This document shows positions 61,826-64,000 of a DNA stretch of 64,000 nt, piece after piece. The stretch is from Acidobacteriota bacterium (GTDB lineage: Bacteria; Acidobacteriota; Terriglobia; Bryobacterales; Bryobacteraceae): the NCBI GenBank assembly GCA_947470805.1, contig CANIVU010000004.1, positions 94,891 to 158,890 of the forward strand. The letters run 5' to 3'. Each line of letters opens with the position of its first letter. The stretch's first letter is position 1. The translations under genes and the position numbers were made by a program. Under the pieces are notes generated by a model that was given only the letters and a program-made list of their open reading frames with translations, was not told the origin of the DNA and did no database searches.

Positions 61826-64000
61826 TTAGAAAACCAATTTGAGGCCGAACTGGACGAGGCGCTGGTCGAGGGCGGAGGTCCAGGCGAGGGTGGCCGGGGT
61901 GGTGATGGCACCGAGGGTATCGACGCTGGCGGTGGCGTTGATGCCGGTGACGTTGGTGTGGTTGAAGATGTTCGTCGATTCGAAGAAGAACTCCGGTTTC
62001 CAGCGTTCCTTGATGGGGAAGATGCGGGAGTAGCGGAGGTTCAGTTCCGAAGTCGCCGGGGCGCGGAGGGTGTTACGGCCGATGAACAGGGGGCGTTGGA
62101 AGCCGGCGGTGGCGGTGTTGTCGCCATTCAAAATGCGGTTGCCGCCCATGTTGAAGTTTTCGCCGGACTGGGCGTTGAACAACAGCGCGATGCGGTTGTT
62201 GTTGGCCAGGTAGCGGAGGGCCTGGTTGGTGACGGCGGCGGAGGTGTTCCAGACGAGATTGGCGTTGAAGGCTTGGCGGCGGTCGGTGAGCGAGTTGCCA
62301 CGGTCGCGGCGGCGGTTGGAGGCGTCGGAGAGGGCGGCGGCGCCGGAGTCGATGTTGTTCTGTTCGGGAGCGTCATCGATGGCGTGGGACCAGGTCCAGG
62401 AGGCGAAGGCGTCGAGGCCGCGGGAGAAGCGTTTGTCGAAGCGGAAGTTGAGGCCGTTGTAGTTCGACTTGCCGACGGATTCGGCGGAGAGGATGTTGTT
62501 GAAGCGGGTGTCGATGCGTCCCGAGCCGAAGATAGGGCGGCCGTCGGCGAGGGACGTGGGGCCGGCGATGAGGTTGATGTTGCGCCAGATGGGGAGGCGG
62601 TTGCCGGTGGTGTAGAGGTAAGTCGCGGTGAAGCCGGCGTTGTGGCCAAGGTCACGCGAGAGGCTGACGTTGGCGTTGGCGGAGTAGAGCGTGGCGAAGT
62701 CCGGCGAGACGGTGCTGATGTCCTGCGTGGCGAGGGTGAAGCCAGTGGGGATGCCGGGGAACACATTCGGGAAGGCCGGGGCTACGGCGTTGGTGGGGGG
62801 CACGCTGATGGAGAAGAAAATGGGCGAGCCGTTTTGCAGGATGGACTTGCGGTATTGATCCGTCTGGAACGGGTCGTAGAAGATGCCGCTAGAGGCGCGG
62901 ACGACCCATTTGCCGAGGCCCACGGAGGCGCCGAGGCGGGGGGCGAAGTTGTTTTTGTCCGTTCGGAAGGATTTGGAGGAGTTGAAGAGCGAACTGCTGT
63001 TGGCGGCCGGGGGGGTGAAGACGTCGTAGCGGAGGCCGTAGGTGATGGTGATGTTGGAGCGGGGCTTCCAGGAGTCCTGGCCGTAGAGGCTGGTGAACTG
63101 GGAACGGTAGGAGAGCGACGGGTTGCCGACGGTTTGCGCGAATGACGTGTAGCCTTTGGTGTTGGTCCCGGCGACGGCGGCGAGGTAGGTGGCGACCGAG
63201 GGGAAGGTGTAGATGGCGCTGGTTTGCTGGGTGTAGACGTCGGGGATCCAGCGCAGAGAGCCGCCGAATTTGAGCGAATGGCGATCGCGGTTCCAGCTGA
63301 AGTTTTCGGTGATTTCCGGGGTTTTTTCTTCGTAGAGGAAGCCGGTGTTGGGGGAGTTTCCGAAGTTGGCTACGCCGGCGATGGTGATGGAGGGGCCGGC
63401 GACGTTGGCTTCGAACTGGTTCTGGGCCTGGGAGCGGTATGGGATTTGGACGCGGAGTTCGTTGACGGCGTTGGGATTGATGACGGAGATCAACTGCAGG
63501 GCGCCGGCATGGGAGCGGTCGACGAAATTATAGGTCTGGGAGACGAGGGTGAGGCCGCCGCCGTTGTTGTAGGGCGAGTCGTTGCGGTGGCCACTGTAGC
63601 GGAGCGAGAGGCGGTTGGCGGAGTTGATCTGCCAGTCGGTTTTGGCGAGGAAGAAGGTGACGTCCTGCTTGAAGGGAATGGCGTTGGCGTAGCTGGCGGG
63701 GAGGCCGAGTTGGGCGATGACGGCGGCGGTGGGGGAGACGGGTTGGGGGAGATCGCGGACGACCTTTTCATACGACCCGAAGAAGAAGAGCTTGTCCTTG
63801 ATGAGGCGGCCACCGGCGGAGGCGTTGACGCCATTGACGTTGATTTCCGGAGTGGGGCGATTGAAGGCGAGGAGGGCGGGGCGGGCGCTGAAGCCGGTGC
63901 GGCGGAAGATGTAGGCGCCGGAGCCGTGGAGTTCATTGGACCCGGATTTGGTGATGGTGTTGAAGACGGTGCCGACGGTGTTGCCGAATTCGGGGGCGAA
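61826..64000 (-). CDS. Oar-like TonB-dependent outer-membrane receptor, partial at the right edge
   Basis: Minus frame is open past the track ORF (61826-63493) to the window end: FAPEFGNTVGTVFNTITKSGSNELHGSGAYIFRRTGFSARPALLAFNRPTPEINVNGVNASAGGRLIKDKLFFFGSYEKV...; typical Oar-type barrel. Confidence 0.9.
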   Translation of the reverse strand, partial: FAPEFGNTVGTVFNTITKSGSNELHGSGAYIFRRTGFSARPALLAFNRPTPEINVNGVNASAGGRLIKDKLFFFGSYEKVVRDLPQPVSPTAAVIAQLGLPASYANAIPFKQDVTFFLAKTDWQINSANRLSLRYSGHRNDSPYNNGGGLTLVSQTYNFVDRSHAGALQLISVINPNAVNELRVQIPYRSQAQNQFEANVAGPSITIAGVANFGNSPNTGFLYEEKTPEITENFSWNRDRHSLKFGGSLRWIPDVYTQQTSAIYTFPSVATYLAAVAGTNTKGYTSFAQTVGNPSLSYRSQFTSLYGQDSWKPRSNITITYGLRYDVFTPPAANSSSLFNSSKSFRTDKNNFAPRLGASVGLGKWVVRASSGIFYDPFQTDQYRKSILQNGSPIFFSISVPPTNAVAPAFPNVFPGIPTGFTLATQDISTVSPDFATLYSANANVSLSRDLGHNAGFTATYLYTTGNRLPIWRNINLIAGPTSLADGRPIFGSGRIDTRFNNILSAESVGKSNYNGLNFRFDKRFSRGLDAFASWTWSHAIDDAPEQNNIDSGAAALSDASNRRRDRGNSLTDRRQAFNANLVWNTSAAVTNQALRYLANNNRIALLFNAQSGENFNMGGNRILNGDNTATAGFQRPLFIGRNTLRAPATSELNLRYSRIFPIKERWKPEFFFESTNIFNHTNVTGINATASVDTLGAITTPATLAWTSALDQRLVQFGLKLVF

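Noticed and set aside
61136-63145. 669-aa + strand ORF antisense to the Oar-like receptor
   Set aside because: Gly/Glu/Val-rich shadow; the minus frame is a continuous receptor to the window edge.
63490-63936. 148-aa Ser/Pro-rich minus-strand ORF from the track
   Set aside because: Wrong frame; the 61826 frame remains open through this region and reads as receptor sequence.
1-64000. Prophage, integrative element, defence island, secondary-metabolite cluster, tRNA or rRNA
   Set aside because: No integrase, phage structural, NRPS/PKS, Cas or tRNA-like cloverleaf sequence recognised; gene content is core-metabolic.

Overview
This 64-kb window is chromosome-like, high-GC bacterial DNA. The gene content (DUF1549/DUF1553 cytochrome plus DUF1501 pair, Oar-like TonB receptors with carboxypeptidase-regulatory domains, hopanoid genes, Tat-signal Gfo/Idh/MocA proteins) suggests an acidobacterium of the Solibacter/Bryobacter type; this assignment is an inference. 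It contains about 65 tightly packed genes, mostly housekeeping or metabolic, with no rRNA, tRNA, CRISPR array or intact IS element that I could recognise. The observations I rate highest are: (1) an RpiB-DeoC pair whose N-terminal extensions look like bacterial-microcompartment cargo signals; (2) a family of near-perfect palindromes at three convergent gene junctions, with a covarying stem position; (3) a sharp GC-skew sign change near 21-23 kb that is independent of gene orientation; (4) a LysW-like zinc-ribbon carrier protein with a hyperacidic tail ending EDWS instead of EDWGE; (5) a YtrA-type GntR-ABC operon with three tandem permease paralogs sharing an unrecognised GRC...C extracytoplasmic domain and a candidate operator; (6) FolE next to two PTPS paralogs, one lacking the catalytic Cys; (7) an exported-looking FMN alpha-hydroxyacid oxidase with a CxxCH motif; (8) a HAIR-like operator upstream of an hsp20 promoter; (9) a protein with both a lipobox and a PEP-CTERM-like tail. 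All calls were made by reading the sequence and the ORF track; no searches were run.
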